NCBI RefSeq assembly: GCF_018614615.1
Contig: NZ_JAGGOK010000022.1
Coordinates: 1 to 41,439 of the forward strand
Origin: Streptomyces sp. ISL-100
GTDB lineage: Bacteria > Actinomycetota > Actinomycetes > Streptomycetales > Streptomycetaceae
DNA: 41,439 bases
Direction of reading: 5' to 3'
Shown here: piece after piece, positions 8,348 through 16,463 of the stretch
How the letters are laid out: the number at the start of each line of letters is the position of its first letter
Position numbering within the stretch: position 1 is the first letter of the stretch
The notes under the pieces: model-generated
Databases searched by the model: none
Seen by the model: the letters and a program-made list of their open reading frames with translations, nothing else
What the model was told of the DNA's origin: nothing
Position numbers and translations under genes: made by a program

Positions 8348-9418
8348 TCATCCATAACGCCGCAGTTCGTGGAAGAAATCGTCGACGACGTGCAGCCCTC
8401 CGGAGCGGGCCACCTCGTCGTAGACGTACTTGCCCACCGCCAGATCGAGAATCCCGAGGCCGAAGGGCGAGAACACGACCGGCTGGTCCCTCGGGACCGT
8501 CACCCGTCCGGCCATCACGTCGTCCAGCGTGCCGTGCAGGAAGTCCCGGTTGCCCGTGAGCTGCTCGGCAAGGTGGGGTGAGGTGTTGGCCTTGAGACAG
8601 TGCTCGACATCGTCGACGATGTTGACCGAGTCGAGGATGATCTCCGGTGCCAGGTCGCGCAGCGACACGTGCAGCACCAGCGGGTTGTGCTCGAACCACG
8701 ACAGGTCCTTGACGTGGGGCTGCCCGGCGACGGTGGCGAAGACCACCAGGTCGCTGTAGCGGATCAGCTCTTCGGCGCTGTCGTGCACGGTGATCCGGCC
8801 GGTGGTCCGCGACTGCTCCAGGTAACAGCGTAGCCCGGCCGCGCTGTCGGCGGACACGTCGTGCACGCCGACCTCGTCGAACGACCAGCCGGTGGCTGCG
8901 AGGAAGTCGTAGATGTAGCGGGCGATCAGACCCGCACCGACGAACCCGACGCGGGTCGGGCGCGGTCGGCCGTTGCTGAGCCACTGGGCTGCCAGGGCGG
9001 CCGAGGAGGCCGTTCTGGTGGCACTGATGATGGAGCCTTCCAGGCAGGCGAACGGGTAGCCGGTGCCATGGTCGTTGAGGATCAGCACCGCCGAGGCCCT
9101 CGGGATGCCGGCCACCACGTTCTCCGGGAAGCTGGAGATCCACTTCAGGCCGTCCACCCCCATCGGCTCCCCGATCGAGGCGGGCAGCGCAATGATCCGG
9201 GAGGATGGGCGGTCAGGGAACCGCAGAAAGTAGGACGGCGGGTTCACGCAGTCACCGGCGCTGTGCAGCCGGTACGTGGCCTCCACCAGCTCCACGATCT
9301 GTTTCTCGCGCCCCTGCAGCACGCCCTCGACCTGGGCGCCGGAGATGACGGCGAACGTCGGCGCGCCGACCGGCTCGCGCAGGGTCAGTTCAATCGCGGG
9401 GGAACGCCTGGTGGTCAT
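8348..9418 (-). CDS. sbnB: SbnB-like Dap-forming dehydrogenase
   Basis: 356 residues of the ornithine cyclodeaminase/mu-crystallin family. The Rossmann dinucleotide site is RVGFVGAGLIARYIYDF at about residue 157. Earlier segments YFLRFPDRPSSRIIALPA and GVDGLKWISSFPENV match SbnB-type substrate-binding regions, and VVFATVAGQPHV is the usual strand after the Rossmann domain. SbnB oxidises the SbnA product with NAD, giving L-2,3-diaminopropionate, 2-oxoglutarate and NADH (established for the staphyloferrin B pathway). The start ATG overlaps the dioxygenase stop by four bases. A 150-base gap separates it from sbnA. Annotation as a plain cyclodeaminase is unlikely given the adjacent sbnA. Confidence 0.88.
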   Translation of the reverse strand: MTTRRSPAIELTLREPVGAPTFAVISGAQVEGVLQGREKQIVELVEATYRLHSAGDCVNPPSYFLRFPDRPSSRIIALPASIGEPMGVDGLKWISSFPENVVAGIPRASAVLILNDHGTGYPFACLEGSIISATRTASSAALAAQWLSNGRPRPTRVGFVGAGLIARYIYDFLAATGWSFDEVGVHDVSADSAAGLRCYLEQSRTTGRITVHDSAEELIRYSDLVVFATVAGQPHVKDLSWFEHNPLVLHVSLRDLAPEIILDSVNIVDDVEHCLKANTSPHLAEQLTGNRDFLHGTLDDVMAGRVTVPRDQPVVFSPFGLGILDLAVGKYVYDEVARSGGLHVVDDFFHELRRYG

Positions 9419-10419
9419 CGCGTGGTCACCTCCACGGTCGGCGAGCAGTCGGCCAGGCGCACCGGGTCGGCCATCCCGACGAGCACCTCGCGGGGTCCCT
9501 CGTAGGGCTCCCTGCTGTGCGCGGTGCGGACGTTGTCGACGATCATCAGGTCGCCGGCCTGCCACGGCTCGCGTTCGGTGTTGTCCTCGTAGATCTTGTT
9601 GAGCAGTTGCACGACGTCTTCGCCGATGGGATCGCCGCCTCCGAACCGGGTGTTGAACGGCAGCCCGTCGGCGCCGTAGACGTCCACGAGGTACTCGCGC
9701 ACCTCGGGGGCCATCGTCCACTCGTTGAGGAACGCGATCTGGTTGAACCAGCAGCGTGCGCCGGTGGCCGGGTGACGCACCACAGCGCTGCGGCGCTGCC
9801 TGGTGCGCAGTGCGCCGTCCGGCTGCCAGGCGAACTCGATGGCGCTGGCGCGGCAGTAGCTCTCGACGGCGCTGCGGTCGTCGGTGCCGAACGCCTCGGC
9901 CACGGATGCCCCGATCTCGTCGTTGTAGCTGCGGGTGAGCAGCCAGCCCTCCCGCTCGAACCGATCGGCCAGCTCGGCGGGCAGCGCCTCCAGTACGGCC
10001 GACGAGTCGGCCACCGCGGTCGCCCCGCCCTCGGCGGGCGCGCCGAGGCACGCGAACAGCATCAAGCCGGGGAACTCAAGGGCGTAGCTCAGTTCGTGGT
10101 GCATGCACATCGGCTGGTTCGGCGGCCACTGGGCCGAGGAGTAGACGCTGGGCGCGTAGGCCCGCCGGGGCGCGAAGGCCTCCTTCTCTGCCATCAGGGT
10201 CTTGGCCAGCCGCCGGAAGACGGTGCCTGTCTCGTCCGCGTCGCGGAGACCCAGGCCGCGTACCAAGACCGCACCGTGCTCGGCAACGAGGGCGTGCAGG
10301 GCGTCGCGGTGTTCCGCCGCGAAGTGCGGCGGGTCACCTGTGGGCCCGGTCCTCAGCACCGGGGGTTTGCCGGATCCCAGGTCGAGGTCGAGCGGCGACG
10401 CCGTGAATGAGATCGGCAT
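9415..10419 (-). CDS. SyrP-like TauD/TfdA non-heme iron dioxygenase
   Basis: 334 residues from an ATG at 10419 with AAGGAG eight bases before it. The iron-binding facial triad appears as His107-x-Glu109 in MCMHHELSYALEFP, and a distal His followed by Arg in NVRTAHSREPYEGPRE near residue 300. HxE in place of HxD is typical of the SyrP, AsnO and VioC-like amino acid beta-hydroxylases. Other family blocks are GGATAVADSSAVLEAL and WFNQIAFLN. The enzyme would use 2-oxoglutarate and O2 to hydroxylate a free or carrier-bound amino acid. It sits between the synthetase (49-base gap) and sbnB (four-base overlap), so it belongs to the same operon. The 2-oxoglutarate released by SbnB is its expected cosubstrate. 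Which residue is hydroxylated cannot be read from the sequence. Confidence 0.82.
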   Translation of the reverse strand: MPISFTASPLDLDLGSGKPPVLRTGPTGDPPHFAAEHRDALHALVAEHGAVLVRGLGLRDADETGTVFRRLAKTLMAEKEAFAPRRAYAPSVYSSAQWPPNQPMCMHHELSYALEFPGLMLFACLGAPAEGGATAVADSSAVLEALPAELADRFEREGWLLTRSYNDEIGASVAEAFGTDDRSAVESYCRASAIEFAWQPDGALRTRQRRSAVVRHPATGARCWFNQIAFLNEWTMAPEVREYLVDVYGADGLPFNTRFGGGDPIGEDVVQLLNKIYEDNTEREPWQAGDLMIVDNVRTAHSREPYEGPREVLVGMADPVRLADCSPTVEVTTR

Positions 10420-10456
10420 CTCGTTCTCCTTTCGACTCGCGTCGGTCGCGTCACTT

Positions 10457-10483
10457 CGGTTGCGTCGGTTACGTCGGTTGCGT
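10457..10483. repeat. three tandem 9-base units spanning the NRPS stop codon
   Basis: CGGTTGCGT, CGGTTACGT and CGGTTGCGT lie end to end. On the coding (minus) strand each unit reads ACG-CAA-CCG, except the middle one, where CAA is TAA and forms the synthetase stop. Without that change the frame would continue only about five codons further, to a TGA. Confidence 0.8.
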
Positions 10484-13400
10484 AAGGGAAGCCGGCCATT
10501 CGGCGGCGCGCAGCACGGCCTTCGCCGCTTCCGCCGGGCGGGTGCGCGGGAAGAGGTGACCGCCGTCGGCGAGTTCGTGCAATTCGACGTGGTCGGCCAG
10601 CAGTTGCCAGTCGCCATACCGCTCCCGGAACCCCGCGGTGATCGGGTCGTCGGCGGCCACGACCACCGTGACCGGTGCGGACAGCTTCACCGTCGGCGGG
10701 CTGTCCAGGACATCCGCGAAATAGCGATGGGCGGAAACCACGTCGTGCCGGTAGGCGGCGGCGACGCGCTCGGCCTGCCCGGCATCGAGCCCACCGAGCC
10801 CGGGGTAGCCGCTGTCCGCGCCCAGTTCGGCGGCGATCCGGTCGTCGCTCCGCCCGGTCAGCTCGGTTACGGCCGCACGCCGGCCGGCGGCGTCACCGAG
10901 CAACTGCGCCGCAACGAACACCCGCTGGACGCCGGTCCCGCGCTCCGTGAGCCTCCTCGCCGTCTCCAACGCCGGCGCGGCACCCGAAGAGTGGCCCCAC
11001 AGCAGGATCCCGGTCAGGCCGAGGCGAGTGATTTCGTCACTGACCTCCTCCACCAGTTGCGCCAGCGACGCGAAGAGGCCGCCGTCGGCGGTCACGTCGT
11101 GGCCCGGCGGCTCGACGGCGTACACCGCCGGTCCACTGCCCTGCAGGGCCCTGGCCATGGGCTCGAAGCTCACCGCGCCGCCGCCGGCGTGGGGGAAGCA
11201 GAGGAGGGCGCCGGTCCCGGCACCGTCCGGTGCCGACAAGGGCTGCAGGAGACCGGAGGACCGCTCGCATCCGCCCTCGAGCAGCCGGGCCAGGTCGGCG
11301 AGCACCGGGCGACGTGCGACGTCCTTTAGGGACACCGCACGCTCCAGGGCGACTGCCAGCTTCACCGCAGACAACGATGTGCCGCCCAGGTCGAAGAAGT
11401 GGTCCAGCCGTCCGATCCGGTGCTGCGGGATGCCGAGCACCTTCGCCCAGGCGGCCGCCAGCCGCTGTTCGGCCGGCGTCATCGGCTCGGCCGTGGTCAT
11501 CGGCGCGCCACGGTCGTCGCCGGCCGTGTCGAGTTCGGCGGCCAGCGCCGTCAGGGTCTTCCGGTCGGTCTTGCCGTTGGCGGTCACCGGCAGGCTTTCC
11601 CGCCGGTGGACGGCCGACGGGACCATGTACGCGGGCAACGACTCGCGCAGCCGGTTCAGCAGGACGCCGGCATCGAGTGGCCGCGGGCCGGTGCAGAAGG
11701 CCACCAGGTGCTTGCTGCGGTCGGGCCGCTCGGCGACGACCACCGCACCGTCGCGGACACCGGGCACCCGCAGCAGGGTGTTCTCGATCTCGCCGATTTC
11801 GATCCGGAAGCCACGGATCTTGACCTGGCTGTCGCGGCGGCCGAGGAAGTCCAGTTTGCCGCCGGGCAGCCAGCGGCCGTAGTCGCCGCCTCGGTAGAGG
11901 CGCCGGCCGGCGCCGTGTGGATCGGTCATGAAGGCCTGCCGGGTGCGCTCGGGATCGTTGACGTACCCGCGACCGACGCAGACGCCGGAGAAGACGATCG
12001 CGCCGGGGGCCCCGAGCGGCACCGGTGACAGGTACTCGTCGACGACATAGGCACGCACGTTGTTGACACATCGGCCGAGCGGCACCCGTTCGGTGTCCGG
12101 AACCCGGTCCATGACCTCGTGATTGGTGTCGTCCGAGGTTTCGGTCAGCCCGTAGGCGTTGACCAGCCGGATCCCCGGCACGGCAGCGAACCAGCGCTGT
12201 GCGAGCTCCTTCTTCAGCGCCTCGCCGGTGGCCGATACGTACCGCAGGTCCGGCAGCTCTCGGGGGCGCTGCTCCAGGCAGGACAGTACGACGTCGAGGT
12301 AGGACGGCACGACCTGAAGGACCGTGACCCGGCCGTCCGCGATCCTGTGCACGAACCGCTGGACGTCCAGGATCACCTCCTGCTCGACCAGCAGGGTCCG
12401 CCCTCCCACCACAAGCGCGGAGAGAAGCTGCCACAGCGATATGTCGAAGCACTGGGGTGCGGTCTGGGCGACCACCTGGCCCTCGCCGATCTCCAGGTCG
12501 TCGATCTTGGCGTAGAGATGGTTGAGCATGCCGGCGTGTTCGCACATCGCACCCTTGGGCTCGCCGGTGGAGCCGGAGGTGAAGTAGATGTACGCCGCCT
12601 GGTCCGCTGTCACGCGGACGCCGAGGTCGGCGCCGGCCTGGTTCTCGGCGTAGGCCTCGTCGACGTAAAGCTTGCGCACTCCGGGCGGCGAGCCGGGAGC
12701 CTGCGGGCCGGAGGACAGCGAGCCGAGTGCCTGGTCGAGCGTGGCGGTGCCGCCGCGTTCGGTCAGCACGAGCGCGCACCCGGCGCGGGACAGCGTTGCC
12801 GCGATGCGCTCGGCCGGGAAGTGCGGCTCGACGGGCAGGTACACCCCGCCGGCCTTGAAGACGGCGAGAACGGCGGCCATCCAGTCCAGGTTGCGCTCGG
12901 TCACCACGGCTACGACACTTTCGCGCCGCAACCCCCTGGCCAGCAGGGCCCGTCCGAGCCGGTTGGCTCGTTCGTTGAGCTCCCGGTACGTCCACTGGTG
13001 GTCGCCGTGCACGGCCGCGACGGCCTCCGGGTGGGCCCGTACCCGCTCCTCGAACAGCTCGTGAACCCTGCGGTCCGGAAGGTCCCGGTGCGGCCCGGCC
13101 AGTCCTTCGGTCTGGAACCGGAGCTCCTCGGCGGAGAGCAGGCTCTGCCGCCGGTGCACCGCGTCCGGATCGGCGGCGATCAGCGCGAGCGCGGTCAGGT
13201 GGTAGCCGGCGATCCGGCCGGCGGCGTCAGCGTCCAGCGCGTCGGTCCGGTACCGCAACCGCAGTGCGAGCCTCTCGCTGTCTCGCGACAAGCCGAGCCC
13301 TAGTACGACGTGTCCGGGGAGGTCACTGTCGCCGTCGACCGGATCGAACACCGCCTCGGTCGACGGTCCGGCCAGGCGCAGCTCGTGGCTGAGCTGGTCG

Positions 13401-13777
13401 ACCGGGAAGTCCTTGTGCGCCAGCATTTCCAACTCGGCCCGGCGGGTCCGTACCAGCAGTTCCCGCCACGAGTCCGGTGCGGTCGTCAGCCGGCAGGGCA
13501 GCGGCGAGCCGCCCTCGACGGCGATGTAGCCCGTACTGACCTCGGGGTCGCCGGACAGCGCCGCGAGCACCTTGGTGTGCGCGGCGAGCACCACCGTGGT
13601 GAACGGCATCGCCAGATCCTCGGCGAGCCGGTGCGACGCCGCCGCGACGTCGTCCGGGACCGTCGCCTCGTGCGTGGCGATCCCCGGCACCGGATCCGGC
13701 GCCCAACGCGGGAGCGCGGTGGATCCACCGGCGGTGAGCACACCGCTCCAGAACTTCCGGCCGGCCTCGGTCCGCAT
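10469..13777 (-). CDS. NRPS: half-condensation, adenylation, carrier, thioesterase
   Basis: 1102 residues from an ATG at 13777 with GGAGGGAG upstream. Residues 1-210 match only the C-terminal lobe of a condensation domain; the HHxxxDG catalytic motif is absent. The adenylation domain (about 238-740) is complete: A3 YFTSGSTGEPKGA (398-410), A4 with Asp445 in CFDISLWQ, A5 NAYGLTETSDD (540-550), A7 YRGGDYGRW, and the A10 lysine in NGKTDRK. By-eye alignment to GrsA gives the binding-pocket code D-I-W-Q-S-T-A-D-D-K; I cannot assign its substrate with confidence. The carrier domain has Ser801 in DHFFDLGGTSLSAVKL. The C-terminal hydrolase is of type II thioesterase style (LLCFPHAGGG; Ser930 in GHSSG; Asp near 1043; His1074). 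It lies 17 bases after the carrier/Pls-like gene and before the dioxygenase. Confidence 0.88.
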   Translation of the reverse strand: MRTEAGRKFWSGVLTAGGSTALPRWAPDPVPGIATHEATVPDDVAAASHRLAEDLAMPFTTVVLAAHTKVLAALSGDPEVSTGYIAVEGGSPLPCRLTTAPDSWRELLVRTRRAELEMLAHKDFPVDQLSHELRLAGPSTEAVFDPVDGDSDLPGHVVLGLGLSRDSERLALRLRYRTDALDADAAGRIAGYHLTALALIAADPDAVHRRQSLLSAEELRFQTEGLAGPHRDLPDRRVHELFEERVRAHPEAVAAVHGDHQWTYRELNERANRLGRALLARGLRRESVVAVVTERNLDWMAAVLAVFKAGGVYLPVEPHFPAERIAATLSRAGCALVLTERGGTATLDQALGSLSSGPQAPGSPPGVRKLYVDEAYAENQAGADLGVRVTADQAAYIYFTSGSTGEPKGAMCEHAGMLNHLYAKIDDLEIGEGQVVAQTAPQCFDISLWQLLSALVVGGRTLLVEQEVILDVQRFVHRIADGRVTVLQVVPSYLDVVLSCLEQRPRELPDLRYVSATGEALKKELAQRWFAAVPGIRLVNAYGLTETSDDTNHEVMDRVPDTERVPLGRCVNNVRAYVVDEYLSPVPLGAPGAIVFSGVCVGRGYVNDPERTRQAFMTDPHGAGRRLYRGGDYGRWLPGGKLDFLGRRDSQVKIRGFRIEIGEIENTLLRVPGVRDGAVVVAERPDRSKHLVAFCTGPRPLDAGVLLNRLRESLPAYMVPSAVHRRESLPVTANGKTDRKTLTALAAELDTAGDDRGAPMTTAEPMTPAEQRLAAAWAKVLGIPQHRIGRLDHFFDLGGTSLSAVKLAVALERAVSLKDVARRPVLADLARLLEGGCERSSGLLQPLSAPDGAGTGALLCFPHAGGGAVSFEPMARALQGSGPAVYAVEPPGHDVTADGGLFASLAQLVEEVSDEITRLGLTGILLWGHSSGAAPALETARRLTERGTGVQRVFVAAQLLGDAAGRRAAVTELTGRSDDRIAAELGADSGYPGLGGLDAGQAERVAAAYRHDVVSAHRYFADVLDSPPTVKLSAPVTVVVAADDPITAGFRERYGDWQLLADHVELHELADGGHLFPRTRPAEAAKAVLRAAEWPASLTQPT

Positions 13778-13794
13778 GCCCGTTCTCCCTCCGC

Positions 13795-16323
13795 TCACCG
13801 TCGCCGCGTCGCGGGATCGTCGTGGCCAGTGCGCGACTCCACGGCGGGATTTCCGCTCCACCGAGCATGCTGCGGCACGTCCTCGCCCTTCATCAGGAAG
13901 GAGTCGGCGGCGAGCACCGCGCCGTCGCCCATCGTCACGCCGTAGTGGACGAGGGCACCGACACCGATGGTGCAACCGGCTCCGATCGCGCTGTGGTCGG
14001 ACTTGAAGGTGCCGTCCTCCTGTGAATGGCACTGGATTTTGCTTCCGGCGTTGAGCGTGCAATCGCTTCCGATGGTGGTGAGCGTCCGCTCCGTCACATA
14101 ACAGCCGTCGTCGAACACCCTGTTGCCGAGCCGGACTCCGAGCGACCGCCAGATCACGTTCTTGAATGGAGTGCCGTTGAATACGTTCAGGTAGTGGTCG
14201 GGCACCTTCCACAGGCGCTCGTGCCACCAGAAGTACGGGTCGTAGATCGAGCACAACCGGGGCTGCAGCGGGCGGAATCTGGTGACGGCGCGCTCCAGCA
14301 GGACGAAATAGGCCGCGGTGAACAGGAGGGCGAGGACCAGCGACACGGCTATCGCCAGTTGTCCGAGTACGCCGTGCAGGTCGACGGCGGCGAGTCCGAG
14401 TACCGTGACGAAGAAGAAATGAAGCCACCGCACGAAGAGGCCCAAGCCAATGGTGCGAATGTTGTAGCGGTTCTTCGCGGCGAGGTTCCGGCGCAGGTTT
14501 TCTCCGGTCCGCAGATGGTCGAACCGGGAATCGCGTTCCACCGAGCGGGGAATTTCGAAGCACGGGGAGCCGAGAAGTCCGACGCCTTCCCGGATTTGGC
14601 CGTCGAGAGGAACCATCACCTTCGTCCCGAGAAGGCAGTTGTCGCCGGTCCTCGCGCCCGAGGGATAGGCGATGTGGTTTCCCAGGAAGTTGTGCGGCCC
14701 GATCGACGCCCGGGACACGCGGAATGACGTGCTGGAAAATTCCGCGTTCATGATGGAAAGCCCGTCGGCGACCATCGTTCCGCTGCCCACGGAGGCCAGG
14801 TAGGGGGTCTCGTGCTGCACGTCCGAGCCAAAGTTCGACCCGGTCTGCTCCACTCGCGACAGGTCGTATCCGAGACCGCGCAGGTAGTCGACGATGTAGG
14901 AGCTGTCACCGCAGAGCCAGAGGAAGAACCGCACGTTCGTCAGGCGCGTGATCGCCCTGTGAACCGAGTAGTGAAGGCCGTACAGCGGATAGATCCTGTC
15001 GGGCCTCATCACCAGGTTCAGCAGGCGCGGAACGGTGAGCAACGTGGCGAGGCCGACGACGACGAAGCCGAAGAACAGCACGAGGGAGACGATCAGCGCG
15101 TCGAGGTAGAGCGCCGGCGACGTGAAGCCCACGGTGCCGGGGGCGAGGACGTCGTTCAGCGCCGGGACCTCGGTCAGCAGCATGTACATGCCCCCAACCG
15201 TCAGCGGCACGTACAGCAGGAACAACTGGCCCACGGTGAGCAGGCCGAACCAGGCACGGCGCAGCGTGCCGCAGTGCGTGGGAGCGACCCTCACGTAGTC
15301 GACTTCGGTGCGCTGGGCGGGAGATCCGTGCCGGCGCTCGCCGTCCGGGACCCGTTGGCCGACGTACAGCGCCGACGTGTGGCCAAGCTGCGCGCCGTCC
15401 CCCATCGACGTGTCGATGTCAAGGACGGTCTTCTCGCCGACGAACACGTCCCGGCCCAGGGTGACCCGGCCGGTCTCGATACGTCCGGCGTGCGCGCGGT
15501 AGCACAGGAAGTGCGAGTCCTTGCGGATTACCGTACCGGCGCCGATGCTGAGCAGGTCGGTACAGACCGGAACGGTGCGGGAGAGGATCGTGACGTTCTT
15601 GCCGATCCGGGCTCCGAGTGACCGCAGGTACAGCACGTACAGGGGATTGCCGACGAAGAAGATCATCGGGTTGGCGTGGAGCAGAACCTTGACGGTCCAA
15701 AAGCGCAGATACGTCAGCCCCCAGACCGGGAATTCACGGTCTCTCCACCGGCCGATCAGGATCCATTTGGCGACGACCGGGAAGGCGCACAGACCCACGA
15801 AGACGGCGCCACCGAAGAGAAGCGAACGCAGGTAGATGTCGACCGGCCCCGAGCCGTCGGAGACCCACTCGTAACCCCGGGCGGTGACGATTCCTGCCAG
15901 GAACGAATAGCCGAGGAACAGCAGCAACTGAACCGTTCCGCAAAGGACGTACCGCAACGTGCCAGCCGGTTCCACCGCCTGGATCTGCGCCGGAATAGCC
16001 GGTTCCGCAGCGGCGGGGGCCGTTTCCTCTAGTGCCACCGCGAGACTTCGGATCGTCGGGCTCCGGTAAATGTCCTTCATCGAGACCGACGGAAGGTCCG
16101 CTCGTTTCCTGACCTTCGCGCAGAAATGAGCCATGACGAGGGAATTCGCACCCAGGTCGTCGAAGAAGTGGCTGTCCACCGACACCCGTTCGACGCACAC
16201 AACCTCCGCCAGCACTTCGGCGAAGTTCTTTTCGGTGTCGGTCACTGGGCCGGCGTATCCGCGCTCGGCAGATGCGGATCCATCCGGCGCGGGCGTCAGA
16301 ACCTCGACAGATTCTTCTTCCAT
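13795..16323 (-). CDS. carrier protein fused to Pls/PosA-type NRPS terminal membrane domain
   Basis: 842 residues. Residues ~28-100 are a carrier domain with phosphopantetheine site Ser61 in FFDDLGANSLVMAHF. The rest is the membrane-embedded terminal domain seen at the end of epsilon-poly-L-lysine synthetase (Pls) and relatives. Transmembrane helices lie near 125-147, 168-190, 355-380, 398-430 and 645-685. They alternate with three soluble blocks rich in hexapeptide (left-handed beta-helix) repeats, e.g. LGARIGKNVTILSRTVPV, ASIGPHNFLGNHIAYPSG and AIGAGCTIGVGALVHYG. In Pls these three blocks perform iterative peptide-bond formation and set chain length. Pls carries its own adenylation domain; here it is missing and sits in the next gene. 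The protein therefore looks like the membrane condensation half of a split Pls-like synthetase. Confidence 0.85.
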   Translation of the reverse strand: MEEESVEVLTPAPDGSASAERGYAGPVTDTEKNFAEVLAEVVCVERVSVDSHFFDDLGANSLVMAHFCAKVRKRADLPSVSMKDIYRSPTIRSLAVALEETAPAAAEPAIPAQIQAVEPAGTLRYVLCGTVQLLLFLGYSFLAGIVTARGYEWVSDGSGPVDIYLRSLLFGGAVFVGLCAFPVVAKWILIGRWRDREFPVWGLTYLRFWTVKVLLHANPMIFFVGNPLYVLYLRSLGARIGKNVTILSRTVPVCTDLLSIGAGTVIRKDSHFLCYRAHAGRIETGRVTLGRDVFVGEKTVLDIDTSMGDGAQLGHTSALYVGQRVPDGERRHGSPAQRTEVDYVRVAPTHCGTLRRAWFGLLTVGQLFLLYVPLTVGGMYMLLTEVPALNDVLAPGTVGFTSPALYLDALIVSLVLFFGFVVVGLATLLTVPRLLNLVMRPDRIYPLYGLHYSVHRAITRLTNVRFFLWLCGDSSYIVDYLRGLGYDLSRVEQTGSNFGSDVQHETPYLASVGSGTMVADGLSIMNAEFSSTSFRVSRASIGPHNFLGNHIAYPSGARTGDNCLLGTKVMVPLDGQIREGVGLLGSPCFEIPRSVERDSRFDHLRTGENLRRNLAAKNRYNIRTIGLGLFVRWLHFFFVTVLGLAAVDLHGVLGQLAIAVSLVLALLFTAAYFVLLERAVTRFRPLQPRLCSIYDPYFWWHERLWKVPDHYLNVFNGTPFKNVIWRSLGVRLGNRVFDDGCYVTERTLTTIGSDCTLNAGSKIQCHSQEDGTFKSDHSAIGAGCTIGVGALVHYGVTMGDGAVLAADSFLMKGEDVPQHARWSGNPAVESRTGHDDPATRRR

Positions 16324-16415
16324 GCGAACCCCTGAAAAGAATTCCTCCGGTCGCGAATCATCATCTCCGAGTCTCCGTCATCCACTGCCGGGCTGCCACT
16401 CGAAGCCGATTGTCC

Positions 16416-16446
16416 ATCAAACTCCGGTGCGCTACGGAGAGTTGAT
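16416..16446 (-). terminator. hairpin between gltD-like gene and carrier/Pls-like gene
   Basis: ATCAAACTCCG (16416-16426) can pair with CGGAGAGTTGAT (16435-16446) with a small internal mismatch and an 8-base loop. It falls 18 bases past the gltD-like stop codon and about 90 bases ahead of the start at 16323. It could end or attenuate transcription from upstream, so the synthetase genes may have their own promoter in 16324-16415. Confidence 0.45.
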
Positions 16447-16463
16447 GAACGATCAGAGGAGAG

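Noticed and set aside
7061..8581. 506-codon open frame on the plus strand
   Set aside because: Antisense to sbnA and the end of sbnB, both firmly identified.
11037..12995. 652-codon open frame on the minus strand
   Set aside because: A shadow of the adenylation and carrier region of the synthetase in another frame; Arg/Pro-rich with no motifs.
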